Shown: positions 55,886-64,000, numbered from the stretch's first letter. The stretch is 64,000 nt of DNA from Acetobacteraceae bacterium H6797 (GCA_015223225.1 JADFCQ010000001.1:1386739-1450738), one strand, 5' to 3'. Notes: generated by a model from the letters alone, not told the origin. Made by a program: numbers and translations.

Positions 55886-58036
55886 GTGAGCTCTGCTTTT
55901 TTCCGCAATCGCCGGTGGCGCCGCCCTGTCCTGGCGCTGCTGGCCCTGCTTTTCGCAGGTGACGCCCAAGCCCAGGTCGGCGCCCAGGCTCAGGACGTGG
56001 CCGCGAGCGGCAGCGATTTCGGTGGCATGGGCCTCATCGAGATGCGCAATGCGCGCTTCCGCGAGGACGGAACGCTCGAGACCGGCGCTTCCATCCGGCA
56101 CCAGCGCCGCTTCTGGTTCCTGAACCTCCAGGCTCTGCCATTTCTCGAGACGACCTTCCGCCTCACCGAGCGCCTGAACGCCACCATCGGCCAGGGCATG
56201 ACCACCGACCGCGCCTTCGACCTCAAGATCCGGCTGATGCAGGAGAATGAGTGGCGCCCGGCCCTGGCCATCGGGTTGCAGGATCTCATCGGCACGGGCC
56301 TCTATGCCGGGGAATATCTCGTCGCCTCCAAGCGCTGGCATGATCTGGACTTCACCCTTGGCCTCGGCTGGGGGCGGCTCGGCACGGGGGGCGACCTCCG
56401 TAACCCGCTCTCCCTGCTCCGCGACGGCTTCGACGAGCGCCCGCGCGACGTCGGCCGGGGCGGCACCTTGCAGAGCGGCTTTTTCCGGGGCCGCGATGCC
56501 GCGGTCTTCGGCGGCGTGGAATGGCGTGTGCCGCCGGTGCCTACGCCCTGGGGCGAGCTGGAGGGCCTGATCGCCAAGGCCGAATGGTCCGGCGACGATC
56601 TCCGCGACGAGCGCGGCGGCTATCCGGCCGTGACAAACGGGCTGCGCGGCCGGGCCGCCTCCCGCCTCAATGCCGGGCTGCAATGGTCCAATGGATGGAT
56701 GGATGCGGGCTTCCATGCCGTGCATGGGACGGATTTTCTTTTCCGCCTCTCCTTCCGCGCCAACCCGGCCCATCCGCCGCGCCTGCCGCGCCCGGCGCTG
56801 CCCGTGCTCGCGCCGCGCCCGGCCGCGCCGATGGAGGAGGCCGCCCGGGCCGAGAAGGTCTTCGCGGCGCTGAAGGCCGCCGGTTTCCACCCTATCGGCT
56901 TCGGTATCGATGGCGGGGAAGCGCGCATCGCCTTCGCCGATGGCCGGGAGCGGACCCTGGCCGGGGCGGCGAATCGCGTGCTGCGCGCCGTGCAGCCTTT
57001 CCTGCCCCGGCAGGTGGAGATGCTGCGTCTCTCCTGGTGGCAATCGGGGGGGGAGGTCGCGACGCTCCTTCTCCCGCGCGGCTCGCTCGAGGCCATCGCC
57101 CGGCATGAGGGCAGCCTCGAGGAGGCCTATGGCGATGCCACGCTGGAGGCGGCCGATGGGCTGCTGCCCAAAGGGATGCGCGCTGGCCCGCCGCTGGATC
57201 TGCAATGGGGGCTGGAGCCGAAGGTGCAGCTCGCGCTCGGCGACCCGTCGCGCACCCTGCGCTGGCAGGGCGCGGTGGAGGCAGGGCTGCGCATCGGCCT
57301 GCCCGAGGGCTTCGCCATCGCCGGCAGCGTGCAGCGTGCGCTGATCGGGAATCTGGCCGATGGCCCGAGTTCCGATTCCCAGCTCGCCCATGTCCGCAGC
57401 GATTACGGCCGCTATGCCAGGGAGGGCGAAACCTCGATCCCCGCTCTCTATGGTGAGCGGCTGTGGAATGTCGCGCCCGACCTCTTCGCACGGGCGAGCC
57501 TCGGTTATCTCGAGCCGATGTTCGGCGGCGTCTCCGGCGAGGTGCTGTGGCGGCCGCATGGCGAGCGCTGGGCGCTGGGCGCCGATATCAACTGGGTGCA
57601 GCAGCGGGATTTCGACCAGAAGCTCGGCTTCCGGGGCTATCGCGTCGCGACCGGCCATGTCTCGGCCTATGCCGACCTGCCCTGGTGGAACCTCTATGGC
57701 GTGGTGCGGGCCGGGCGCTACCTGGCGGGCGACTGGGGCGCCACGATCGAGCTGGGCCGACGCTTCGACAGCGGCATCGAGATCGGCGGCTTCGCGACCT
57801 TCACCGACGTGCCTTTCTCCCGCTTCGGCGAGGGGAGTTTCGACAAGGGCATCTATGTGCGCATCCCGCTGGAGATTTTCGGGAGCGACACGCGCAGCCA
57901 GGGCACGGCGATGATCCGCCCCGTGGTGCGCGACGGCGGCCAGCGCCTCTCGGTCGACAGCCCGCTTTGGGAAGTCACCCGCGACGGCCGCCAGGACGCC
58001 TTCCAGCGCGGCGTGTCGAATTTCGGGCGCCAGTAA
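55886..58036 (+). CDS. YjbH-domain exopolysaccharide-associated outer-membrane protein
   Basis: A 716-residue exported protein. The signal peptide covers about 1-30 (RRPVLALLALLFAGDAQAQ). MGLIEMRNARFREDGTLETG is the YjbH N-terminal motif (PF06082), and the C-terminal half from about residue 430 has repeated amphipathic strands (DFDQKLGFRGYRVATGHVS, GNFATFTD-type), as expected of a beta-barrel. YjbH is tied to the yjbEFGH exopolysaccharide export system, but yjbEFG are absent here. Start GTG 55886 has no strong ribosome site. Confidence 0.85.
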   Translation: MSSAFFRNRRWRRPVLALLALLFAGDAQAQVGAQAQDVAASGSDFGGMGLIEMRNARFREDGTLETGASIRHQRRFWFLNLQALPFLETTFRLTERLNATIGQGMTTDRAFDLKIRLMQENEWRPALAIGLQDLIGTGLYAGEYLVASKRWHDLDFTLGLGWGRLGTGGDLRNPLSLLRDGFDERPRDVGRGGTLQSGFFRGRDAAVFGGVEWRVPPVPTPWGELEGLIAKAEWSGDDLRDERGGYPAVTNGLRGRAASRLNAGLQWSNGWMDAGFHAVHGTDFLFRLSFRANPAHPPRLPRPALPVLAPRPAAPMEEAARAEKVFAALKAAGFHPIGFGIDGGEARIAFADGRERTLAGAANRVLRAVQPFLPRQVEMLRLSWWQSGGEVATLLLPRGSLEAIARHEGSLEEAYGDATLEAADGLLPKGMRAGPPLDLQWGLEPKVQLALGDPSRTLRWQGAVEAGLRIGLPEGFAIAGSVQRALIGNLADGPSSDSQLAHVRSDYGRYAREGETSIPALYGERLWNVAPDLFARASLGYLEPMFGGVSGEVLWRPHGERWALGADINWVQQRDFDQKLGFRGYRVATGHVSAYADLPWWNLYGVVRAGRYLAGDWGATIELGRRFDSGIEIGGFATFTDVPFSRFGEGSFDKGIYVRIPLEIFGSDTRSQGTAMIRPVVRDGGQRLSVDSPLWEVTRDGRQDAFQRGVSNFGRQ

Positions 58037-58044
58037 CGCCGGGT

Positions 58045-58096
58045 GCAGGGGACGCCGTCCCCTGCCGGGTGGGTACGGGAGGGCGGCGCCCTCCCG
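58045..58096. repeat. double-hairpin intergenic repeat, copy 2 (bidirectional terminator candidate)
   Basis: The hairpin at 58045-58065 (GCAGGGGAC, loop GCC, GTCCCCTGC) and the hairpin at 58076-58096 (CGGGAGGGC, loop GGC, GCCCTCCCG) are separated by ten bases. This is copy 1 (30706-30758) in reverse orientation, with the two stems nearly identical. It fills the convergent gap between YjbH and SMP-30 genes completely, ending one base before the SMP-30 stop codon. Confidence 0.75.
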
Positions 58097-59038
58097 TCAC
58101 AGGCCCTGAGCGTTCACAAACACCGAATAAAGCGCCCGCGACCCCGCCATAAAGAGCCGGTTCCTGAACCGCCCCCCGAATTCCACATTGGCGATCCGCT
58201 CCGGCAGGTCGATGGCCAGCAGCGGCCTGCCATCGGGGGCGAAGACGCGCACGCCGTCATTCCCCTCGCCCATACCCCAGCCGCACCAGAGATTGCCCTC
58301 GGTATCGATGCGGAACCCGTCCGGCGTCTCCCCTTCGGCGCATTGAATGGCGATGCGGCGGTTGGCGAGGGTGTCGCCCTGGACGTCATAGGCCAGGAAG
58401 CGGCGGGGGATGCCGCGGCTCTCCACAATATAAAAGATGCTCTCGTCGGGGGAGAAAGCCAGGCCGTTCGGCCCGTCGATCCCATCGGCGACCTTGGTGA
58501 CGGCGCCGCTCCGCCCATCGGCGCGATAGACGGCGTGGGGAAGCTCCTGCTCGGCTTTCTCGCCCTCGTAATAGCCGCCGATGCCGAAGCTCGGGTCGGT
58601 GAACCAGACGGAGCCGTCGGATTTCACCACCACATCGTTGGGCGAGTTGAAGCGCTTGCCCTCGAAGCGGTCGGCGATGACGGTGATGCTGCCGTCATAC
58701 TCGGTGCGGGTCACGCGGCGGGTCAGGTGCTCGCAGGTGACGAGCCGGCCCTGGGGGTCGCGGGTGTTGCCGTTGGCGTTGTTGCTGGGCTGGCGGAAGA
58801 TGGTGGTCTCGCCCGTCGCCTCGTCCCAGCGGAGGATGCGGTTATTGGGAATGTCGGAGAAGAAGAGGCTGCGCTGATCGCCGAACCAGACGGGCCCTTC
58901 GCCCCAGCGCAGCCCGGTGGCCAGGCGCTCGACCACGGCATTCATGATGCGGAAGCGCTCGCCCTCGGGGTGCAGAGCGCGGATGCGCTCGTCGGGGTAG
59001 CGGGGGCTCGGGGTCCAGGGCGGTGTGTTCTCGTTCAT
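58097..59038 (-). CDS. SMP-30/gluconolactonase-family hydrolase
   Basis: A 313-residue six-bladed beta-propeller. RWGEGPVWFGDQRSLFFSDI contains the first metal-ligand Glu; FNSPNDVVVKSDGSVWFTDP and DGPNGLAFSPDESIFYI contribute Asn and Asp ligands. These enzymes hydrolyse sugar lactones such as gluconolactone. No signal peptide, so cytosolic. ATG 59038 is chosen as the residues before have no homology. It is upstream-neighboured by a cupin gene on the same strand (61-bp gap), possibly one operon. Confidence 0.92.
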   Translation of the reverse strand: MNENTPPWTPSPRYPDERIRALHPEGERFRIMNAVVERLATGLRWGEGPVWFGDQRSLFFSDIPNNRILRWDEATGETTIFRQPSNNANGNTRDPQGRLVTCEHLTRRVTRTEYDGSITVIADRFEGKRFNSPNDVVVKSDGSVWFTDPSFGIGGYYEGEKAEQELPHAVYRADGRSGAVTKVADGIDGPNGLAFSPDESIFYIVESRGIPRRFLAYDVQGDTLANRRIAIQCAEGETPDGFRIDTEGNLWCGWGMGEGNDGVRVFAPDGRPLLAIDLPERIANVEFGGRFRNRLFMAGSRALYSVFVNAQGL

Positions 59039-59099
59039 CGCGTGTCCTCCTTCGGCCGAAGCTCTTTGGCCGCAGCTTGGCACCCCGTCCCTCCTGGAG

Positions 59100-59447
59100 C
59101 TAGCCGGGCTCGCCGAGATGCAGCGCGAGCCAGACGGTCGGCGCGTCCGGCGTGGTGAAGTCCACGCGATGGCGGGTGTCGGCGGGGATGAGCAGGCTGT
59201 CGCCGGGCCTCAGTTCGATCATTCGCTCCCCCGCCCAGTCGATCCGGGCATGGCCGGCGAGGAGCAGCACCCATTCGTCCCAGCTTTGCTCGTACCAAAA
59301 ACCCGGCGGGCTCGCCTGGCCATGGGAGGTGATGCGCTCCAACCGGCAGCCGGGGCGCTGGAGCAGCGTTTCGAAAATCTCCTCGGCCGAGGCATCGGGG
59401 AGGAGATGGAGCAGATTGCCCGAGGCGGGAATCGAGGGAGGGATCAT
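59100..59447 (-). CDS. cupin-domain protein
   Basis: A 115-residue single-domain cupin. The metal-binding segments are SWDEWVLLLAGHARIDWAGE and LRPGDSLLIPADTRHRVDF, with one His retained in the second motif; the first motif lacks the usual HxH, having DEW. So metal binding may be incomplete. The family binds sugars or acts as isomerase-type domain. It sits upstream of SMP-30 and is divergent from the DUF3293 gene by only 27 bp. Confidence 0.85.
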   Translation of the reverse strand: MIPPSIPASGNLLHLLPDASAEEIFETLLQRPGCRLERITSHGQASPPGFWYEQSWDEWVLLLAGHARIDWAGERMIELRPGDSLLIPADTRHRVDFTTPDAPTVWLALHLGEPG

Positions 59448-59474
59448 GCGAGGCTCGGCCAGGAGGGAAGGAGC

Positions 59475-59885
59475 ATGACGGAATCGGCCAATAGCGGGGC
59501 CTATTCCCGCGCCGAGTATGAGGTGAACGGCGCCATCGCGCGAATTGGCCGCCGCTCGCGGGCCATGGATGCCGTGCTGGCCGGGCTTGGCGCGCGGCGG
59601 GGCGTGATCGTGACGGCCTGGAACCCGATGAGCCGCCGCCTGGCGCCCCGGCTGAATGCCCATCGGGCGGCGCGGCTCAGGGCCATGGTGCCGGGGCCGG
59701 TGGGCGAGGGGCTCGGCACCGGGCCGGGGCGCCGCCCGGCGTGGCAGCGGGATTGGGTGGAGGCCCATTTGCTCATCCCCGGCCCGCCGCGCCGGGCGAT
59801 GACGCTTGCGGCGCGCTTCCGTCAGGCGGCGGTGGTGGTGGTCGTGAGGGGGCAGCCCGCGAGGCTCGTGACGGTCACCCGCTGA
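59475..59885 (+). CDS. DUF3293 domain protein
   Basis: A 136-residue protein. GVIVTAWNPMSRRLAPRLNA is the hallmark of DUF3293 (conserved T-A-W-N-P). The rest is Arg/Ala-rich. Function unknown. AGGAGGGAAGGAGC precedes ATG 59475, a very strong ribosome site. It is divergent from the cupin gene with just 27 bases between starts, so promoter elements must lie within coding sequence. Confidence 0.85.
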   Translation: MTESANSGAYSRAEYEVNGAIARIGRRSRAMDAVLAGLGARRGVIVTAWNPMSRRLAPRLNAHRAARLRAMVPGPVGEGLGTGPGRRPAWQRDWVEAHLLIPGPPRRAMTLAARFRQAAVVVVVRGQPARLVTVTR

Positions 59886-60112
59886 CACTCATCCTCCCGC
59901 TACCGGCGGCTTGTTACAGGAGTAACATTTCGATGTAAGGCGACGCTTTCCCTGTCCGGAACGCTTGAAATGACAGTTCATCCACTGTTACGTCCCGAAA
60001 TGGTTTCGATTCTGTATGCTGGAAGTCATGCCGGTATCGAATTGATGGCCACCTCAGGCAGGGACGGGCTGGCGATGAAAGAAGTCATCGCGGCCCGGTG
60101 GGGAATGGGCGG
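59886..60112 (+). promoter_or_regulatory. gap ahead of the alpha/beta-fold protein
   Basis: About 230 bp of comparatively AT-rich sequence (GTTACAGGAGTAACATTTCG near 59912, where GTTAC and GTAAC form a small dyad around AGGA). A 62-residue frame at 59970 has no homology and is not called. The promoter of the 60113 gene is likely here. No RNA gene seen. Confidence 0.35.
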
Positions 60113-61111
60113 ATGCGGAAAATCGTCTACGAGGATGAATTCATCGCCATCGTCATGAACGGGCGGAGCCGCGGCGAGCGCGTGATCGTCTCCTTCGGCT
60201 TCCTGCCCGATGAAACCGGCGACACGACGGTGGGCTTCGGCGAGACGGTTTTCGAACGGGCCGGTATTCCCGGCATTTACGTCCTGCCCAAGGGCAAGCA
60301 CTGGTACAGCTTCGACCTGATGCGCGCCGCCCTGCGCCGCATCCGCCGCCTGCGCGACGGCTTCCGCCACTGCACCACGTATGGCGCCAGCATGGGCGGC
60401 TATGCGGCCCTGCAATTCGCCACTGCCCTGGAGGCGGACCGGATCGTGGCCTTCAGCCCGCAGACCAACATCGACATGGGTGCGATCCAGGATCTCCGCT
60501 GGGCCAATATCTGGCCGAACCTCCGCCCGCACCCGACCCTCGCTTTGCCGCCGGGCGCGCAGACGACGGTGATCTACGACAAGCTCAACCGCGAGGACCG
60601 CGCCCATGTGGATCGGCTGGCGGGCATGCCCGTCACTGCCATCCATGTGCCCTTCGGCGGGCATCAGGTGGTCTCGCTCCTGGCGCGGATGAAGCTCGCG
60701 AGCCGGGTGGCCGTGCAACTCTGCACCGGTACCTTCGATCCCGTGGCCTTCCGGGCCGAGGTGCGGGCGGCGCGGTCGCGGACGGATGACTATTTCAAGG
60801 GCCTGCTCGAGACGGTGATCTATTCCGGCCGGAGCAATGCCGATGAGCGTGGGATGCGCTTCCTGCCGCGCGTGCTGGAAAGCGGCTATCGGCTGGAGCA
60901 GCTGGGCCGGCTCCATCGCCGCGCCGAGGCGCATGGCCTGATGCGAACCGCCCAGGCGCTGATGGAGGCCCGTCGCATGGCCGTGACGGCCCCGGCGCCT
61001 GCGCGCCAGCCTGCACGGGTGCCGATGCCTGCCCCGGCATCGCTCCCTATCTCGGCGACGCAGCCGGTGATGCCGGCCCTTGCGGTGGCGAAGCCGGCAT
61101 CGGAAGGCTGA
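60113..61111 (+). CDS. alpha/beta-fold protein with GxSxG motif and Pro/Ala tail
   Basis: A 332-residue protein. TYGASMGGYAALQFATALEA is an alpha/beta-hydrolase nucleophile elbow (Ser in GASMGG), and IHVPFGGHQVVSLLARM could give the catalytic His. The start RKIVYEDEFIAIVMNGR is beta-rich. The last 50 residues are Pro/Ala-rich and probably disordered. Similar domains occur with polysaccharide and glycosyltransferase proteins in alphaproteobacteria, but the substrate is unknown. ATG 60113 is taken over an upstream GTG. Confidence 0.7.
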   Translation: MRKIVYEDEFIAIVMNGRSRGERVIVSFGFLPDETGDTTVGFGETVFERAGIPGIYVLPKGKHWYSFDLMRAALRRIRRLRDGFRHCTTYGASMGGYAALQFATALEADRIVAFSPQTNIDMGAIQDLRWANIWPNLRPHPTLALPPGAQTTVIYDKLNREDRAHVDRLAGMPVTAIHVPFGGHQVVSLLARMKLASRVAVQLCTGTFDPVAFRAEVRAARSRTDDYFKGLLETVIYSGRSNADERGMRFLPRVLESGYRLEQLGRLHRRAEAHGLMRTAQALMEARRMAVTAPAPARQPARVPMPAPASLPISATQPVMPALAVAKPASEG

Positions 61112-61125
61112 TTAGAGACGCCTCT

Positions 61126-61335
61126 TCAGACGTCCCAAGGCTTGCGCATCATCTCGCGACGCGCCTCGATCGGGTCGAGGCCGACATCGCGAAGCATACG
61201 GTCATCCATCTCGGCGAGATGGCCGCGAGTGGAAACGGTGCGGACCATCCGCGCCAGCCAGGCGAACCAGACCCCATGCGTCCGCGCGGGGGCGGCCCGG
61301 GTCGCGGCGGTGGAGGGCGAGGTGCAGGCGGACAT
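61126..61335 (-). CDS. DUF1127 small protein
   Basis: A 69-residue protein. The C-terminal STRGHLAEMDDRMLRDVGLD and PIEARREMMRKPW are the standard DUF1127 (YjiS-like) motif, an Arg-rich small domain linked to phosphate, nitrogen and RNA-degradation phenotypes in other alphaproteobacteria. A hydrophobic WFAWLARMVRTV helix precedes it. It is divergent from a LysR gene, a recurring pairing in the class; LysR may control it. 15 bp separate its stop from the preceding convergent gene. Confidence 0.9.
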   Translation of the reverse strand: MSACTSPSTAATRAAPARTHGVWFAWLARMVRTVSTRGHLAEMDDRMLRDVGLDPIEARREMMRKPWDV

Positions 61336-61450
61336 CGGCGTGTTTCCTTATGATTGGGAGCCGTGTTTCGATGCCTGCACGATGCGACATGGCAGTGAAT
61401 AAGAAAAATTCCTTGTTTTGAGCGAAATCATCAGTTGGATTGATGATGCA

Positions 61451-62359
61451 ATGCTCACCCTACCCCAAGGCATCGATCCCGACCTGCTCCGCGCCTTCGT
61501 GCTGATCGCCGAGGGCGGCTCTGTCACCCGTGCCGCCGCGCGGGTGGGGCGGACGCAATCGGCCGTCTCGATGCAGATGCGCCGGCTGGAGGAAGTGCTG
61601 GGCCAGCCCCTGCTGACGCGCAACGGCCGCGGCCTGGTGCCCACGCCGCATGGCGCCTGGCTGCTCGACCGCGCGAAGCGGCTGCTGGCCATGCATGATG
61701 AGATCGTCACCAGCTTCCGCACCCCCGAGATGAGCGGGCGGGTGCATCTCGGCAGCCCCGACGATTACGCTCTGATCTGGCTGCCCGCCATCCTGGCGCG
61801 ATTCGCCGAATCGCATCCGGCCGTGGAGGTGGAGGTGACCTGCGCGCCCTCGACGGAACTGCTCCAGCGGATGCAGCGCGGCGAGCTGGACCTCACCCTC
61901 TTCTCCGCTGGGAACGAGCTGCCGGGCATGCCGCCGGGGGAATTGCTCTGGCAGGGCCCGCTGCGCTGGATCGGCTCGGCCACCCACACGCCGCATCGGC
62001 GCCTGCCGCTGCCCCTCGCCAGCGCCTCCAATGAATGCGTCTGGAAATCGGCGGCGATCGACGCGCTGGACGAGGCGGGGATTCCCTGGCGTGCCGCCTA
62101 TACCTCCAGCTCCCAGGTCGGCACCCATGCCGTGGTGCTGGCCGGGCTGGCCGTCGCGGTGGATCTCGGCACCACGCTGACCCCGGGCCTGCGGCTGCTG
62201 GGCCCGGAGGATGGGCTGCCGCCCCTTCCCGAATTCGGCATCGCCATGATGCGCCGGGCCCAGGGGCCGGTGCCCGAGGCCCTGGCGCGGCATATCGCCG
62301 ATTCCTTCCGGCGGGAGCCGGGCGGCGTGCGCCCGGCGGCCGAACTTGCGCGTCATTGA
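61451..62359 (+). CDS. LysR-family transcriptional regulator
   Basis: A 302-residue regulator. HTH: LLRAFVLIAEGGSVTRAAAR then VGRTQSAVSMQMRRLEEVLG. The effector domain contains GRVHLGSPDDYALIWLPAIL, and resembles the branch of LysR regulators that pair with DUF1127 genes. ATG 61451 has the HTH within ten residues; TTG 61418 in the same frame is an alternative. The 115-bp divergent gap contains GAAAAATTCC-type AT-rich sequence likely to hold both promoters. Confidence 0.92.
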   Translation: MLTLPQGIDPDLLRAFVLIAEGGSVTRAAARVGRTQSAVSMQMRRLEEVLGQPLLTRNGRGLVPTPHGAWLLDRAKRLLAMHDEIVTSFRTPEMSGRVHLGSPDDYALIWLPAILARFAESHPAVEVEVTCAPSTELLQRMQRGELDLTLFSAGNELPGMPPGELLWQGPLRWIGSATHTPHRRLPLPLASASNECVWKSAAIDALDEAGIPWRAAYTSSSQVGTHAVVLAGLAVAVDLGTTLTPGLRLLGPEDGLPPLPEFGIAMMRRAQGPVPEALARHIADSFRREPGGVRPAAELARH

Positions 62360-62538
62360 CGCCCGGCCTGTCCGGCGCGTCACACCGAGGCAATATTCCC
62401 GTTGGAACCCGCGCGCGGGCTCTGGCATCGTCATGACCGTCCAAGAACTGAACCGCGCCCCTCGCATGAGCGGGGAGGCGACGGAAGAAGCGTCATGACG
62501 GGGACCGTCAAAGATACGGCCCTGGGAGGATATAGAAG

Positions 62539-63513
62539 ATGCTGTTGCGACGCCGCGGCCTCCTGGCCCTTTCGGCAGCGGGCCTTGCCGCGCCCTCCAT
62601 TCTCCATGCCCAGGGCAATTGGCCGGACCGGCCGATCCGCCTGATCGTTCCCTGGCCCCCCGGCGGTTCGACGGATACGGTCGCCCGCATCTTCCAGCCG
62701 AAGCTGCAGGAAGTGCTGGGTAAGGCGGTCGTGATCGAGAATCGCGGCGGCGCTTCGGGGGCTATCGGCGCCGGAGAGGCGGCCCGGGCGACGCCCGACG
62801 GCTATACCTGGATGCTGGCCTACGACACCCAGGCCACCAATGAGAGCGTGATGAAGCTGCCCTTCCGCACGATGGAGGCCTTCGCCCCCGTCACGCTGGT
62901 CGCCACGGGGCCGCTGGCGATGGTCGCGCATCAGTCGACGCCCTATCGCACCTTCGCCGACGTGATCGCCGCGGCCAAGCGGGCGCCCGACACGGTGAAT
63001 TACGCGACCAGCGGCGTGGGCGGCCTCGCCCATGTCTCGACCACGCTGCTCCAGCAGGAGGGGAATTTCTCCCTGGTGCATGTGCCCTATCGCGGGGGCG
63101 GGCCGGCCGTGCAGGACGCCGTGGCGGGCCATGTGCCGCTCTTCATGTCGAACGTCGTCATCATCAGTCAGCACATCCGCAATGGCGTGCTCCGGCCGCT
63201 CGGTGTGACCACCAAGGGCGAGACGCGGCATGTGCCGGGGGTGAAATCCTTCGCGCAGCAGGGCTTCGGGGAGTTCGAGGCGCCGACCTGGTGGGCGCTG
63301 TTGGGCCGCGCCGGCACGCCCCAGCCCATCCTGCAGCAGATGCAGCAGGCCATGGCCAAGGTGCTGGCCGACCCGGATGTGAAGGCGAAAATCGAGGAAC
63401 AAGGGGCGGATGTGGTCGCTTCCTCGCCCGAGCAATGCGCCACTTTCCTCAATCGGGAGATCGAGAAATGGGCGGTGGTGATCAAGAAGGCCGGTATATC
63501 GGCTGACTCCTGA
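62539..63513 (+). CDS. Bug/TctC-family substrate-binding protein
   Basis: A 324-residue periplasmic protein. Leader LLRRRGLLALSAAGLAA ends near HAQG; then WPDRPIRLIVPWPPGGSTDT, VVIENRGGASGAIGAGEAA and VHVPYRGGGPAVQDAVAGH give the Bug (PF03401) signature. GGAGGATATAGAAG precedes ATG 62539. No transporter membrane genes follow. Third Bug gene of the window; the three are diverged paralogs for different organic acids. Confidence 0.92.
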   Translation: MLLRRRGLLALSAAGLAAPSILHAQGNWPDRPIRLIVPWPPGGSTDTVARIFQPKLQEVLGKAVVIENRGGASGAIGAGEAARATPDGYTWMLAYDTQATNESVMKLPFRTMEAFAPVTLVATGPLAMVAHQSTPYRTFADVIAAAKRAPDTVNYATSGVGGLAHVSTTLLQQEGNFSLVHVPYRGGGPAVQDAVAGHVPLFMSNVVIISQHIRNGVLRPLGVTTKGETRHVPGVKSFAQQGFGEFEAPTWWALLGRAGTPQPILQQMQQAMAKVLADPDVKAKIEEQGADVVASSPEQCATFLNREIEKWAVVIKKAGISADS

Positions 63514-63748
63514 CCGCTTCTTCCAGCATGGGTGCGGCTCTCGCCCGGTCCGTTCGGCGCGCGATATATGCGTGCGACTCGCGGCAAGGGTAAGAGCTGC
63601 GCGTTTCGGGCATAACTGAACCGCCCTATGACAGTGATTTTACGCTTTACGGAAGTCCTCGTGACCCATAAAAGCCGCCTCACCGAAGCGGACGGCCACA
63701 CGGCCTGAAACGACGGGGCCGAAAAAGAGCGGCGCTGCGAAAAACGGG
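63514..63748. other. gap before the strong promoter
   Basis: About 235 bp with no gene. It holds AT-richer runs (GCGATATATGCG near 63560, GTGATTTTACGCTTTACGG near 63630) that might carry further promoters, as rRNA operons often have several in tandem. A short minus-strand frame at 63680-63865 is not convincing. Confidence 0.4.
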
Positions 63749-63777
63749 TTGACGACTTCCTGAGAGGGAAGTAAATA
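63749..63777 (+). promoter_or_regulatory. strong sigma-70-type promoter, probably of an rRNA operon
   Basis: TTGACG (63749-63754) and TAAATA (63772-63777) are separated by exactly 17 bases, the best promoter match in the window. A GC-rich discriminator (GCCCGCC) follows, typical of stringently controlled rRNA promoters. The 220 bp after it has no coding frame and is lower in GC than the genome, as expected of a 16S leader. The 16S gene itself would begin just past the window edge. Confidence 0.6.
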
Positions 63778-64000
63778 GCCCGCCCCGCAGTGCTTCAATG
63801 AAGCGGCGGTTGCTTAATGAGGATAGGGCCTTACGGGGTTCGAAAGTAATTAAGCAAGTGATCATTTAAAATCGAATCTGGTTTTCTGGAAGCGCGTTTA
63901 GGGCTGCCTTTAGGTAGTTCTGGATGACGAAGGCGGGACTGCTTCTTCGGGGGTGGGATACGCGGTCGGCGTTCGGTGTGGTGTAAGAGCCATGTCTGAT
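63778..64000 (+). other. probable rRNA leader (untranslated), running off the right edge
   Basis: The stretch after the strong promoter has no protein frame and is markedly less GC-rich than the rest, for example GTAATTAAGCAAGTGATCAT at 63846. No tRNA cloverleaf or 16S sequence is visible before the edge. The reading as an rrn leader is inferred from promoter strength, discriminator and composition only. Confidence 0.4.

Noticed and set aside
59970..60158. 62-residue frame before the alpha/beta-fold gene
   Set aside because: Overlaps the start of a better gene and lacks homology or a ribosome site.
63834..63850. GGGGTTCGAA resembling a tRNA T-loop
   Set aside because: No matching acceptor, anticodon or D stems could be found around it.
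63680..63865. Minus-strand frame across the strong promoter
   Set aside because: Conflicts with the rrn-type promoter and has no family resemblance.

Overview
The window is about 70% GC, tightly packed, and almost certainly comes from an alphaproteobacterium. Acetobacteraceae (Roseomonas-like) is the best guess. The reasons are orphan Bug/TctC-type binding proteins with Tat-like leaders, a his operon carrying a DUF2628 gene, a hemD / mitofilin-like / hemY run, phaB, an Smr-XRE gene pair, and many ATGA/GTGA stop-start overlaps. This placement is inferred from gene content; no database search was run. No plasmid, phage, insertion sequence, tRNA or CRISPR array was recognised.

Layout. 1-4.6 kb: end of an FMN-dependent alpha-hydroxyacid dehydrogenase, GST, VOC protein, UMF1-type MFS permease, Smr and XRE regulator. 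4.6-11.3 kb: ferrochelatase with a TetR regulator, an opine dehydrogenase-like / 3-hydroxyacyl-CoA dehydrogenase / Bug trio, then GntR and IclR regulators. 11.5-20.9 kb: a seven-gene run with three NtaA/SnaA/DszA-type flavin monooxygenase paralogs around a complete Opp/Dpp-type ABC importer (binding protein, two permeases, fused double ATPase); this looks like a catabolic island for an unknown small ligand. 21-28.3 kb: SH3 lipoprotein, alginate-lyase-like protein, chemoreceptor, trxC, and hisB-DUF2628-hisH-GNAT-hisA.

28.3-28.9 kb is a gap of about 600 bp without a gene. It holds one perfect and several near-consensus DnaA boxes next to an AT-rich stretch, and is a candidate chromosomal replication origin. 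Nearby smr, hslU, his genes and hemH, and an rRNA-type promoter at the right edge, fit an origin-proximal location. The gene orientation on the left does not clearly support it.

29-47.7 kb: EcsC-like protein, an alpha/beta-hydrolase lacking its nucleophile, hslU (without hslV), an ArsR/MFS divergent pair with clear operators, a peptide-type binding protein, LysR and MerR remnants, aldo/keto reductase, two tandem 62-residue paralogs, phaB, a GNAT-EamA-hemD-mitofilin-hemY run, and a hydroxyacid dehydrogenase / Bug pair divergent from a LysR gene. 47.7-63.5 kb: an M48 membrane protease with a small membrane partner, small DUF proteins, a PhnB-like gene frameshifted by a 14-bp tandem repeat, M81 peptidase, UPF0173 hydrolase, orphan YjbH, SMP-30, cupin, an alpha/beta-fold protein, DUF1127 divergent from LysR, and a third Bug protein. 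The last 490 bp hold a strong promoter-like sequence resembling an rrn leader.

Several hairpin repeat families recur between genes. A double hairpin lies in two convergent gaps (30.7 and 58.05 kb), with a half copy after hisA. A C-rich palindrome with a T-run lies at 0.9-1.05 kb (an inverted pair) and 43.8 kb. A three-hairpin cluster precedes trxC. They probably act as terminators or REP-like elements.
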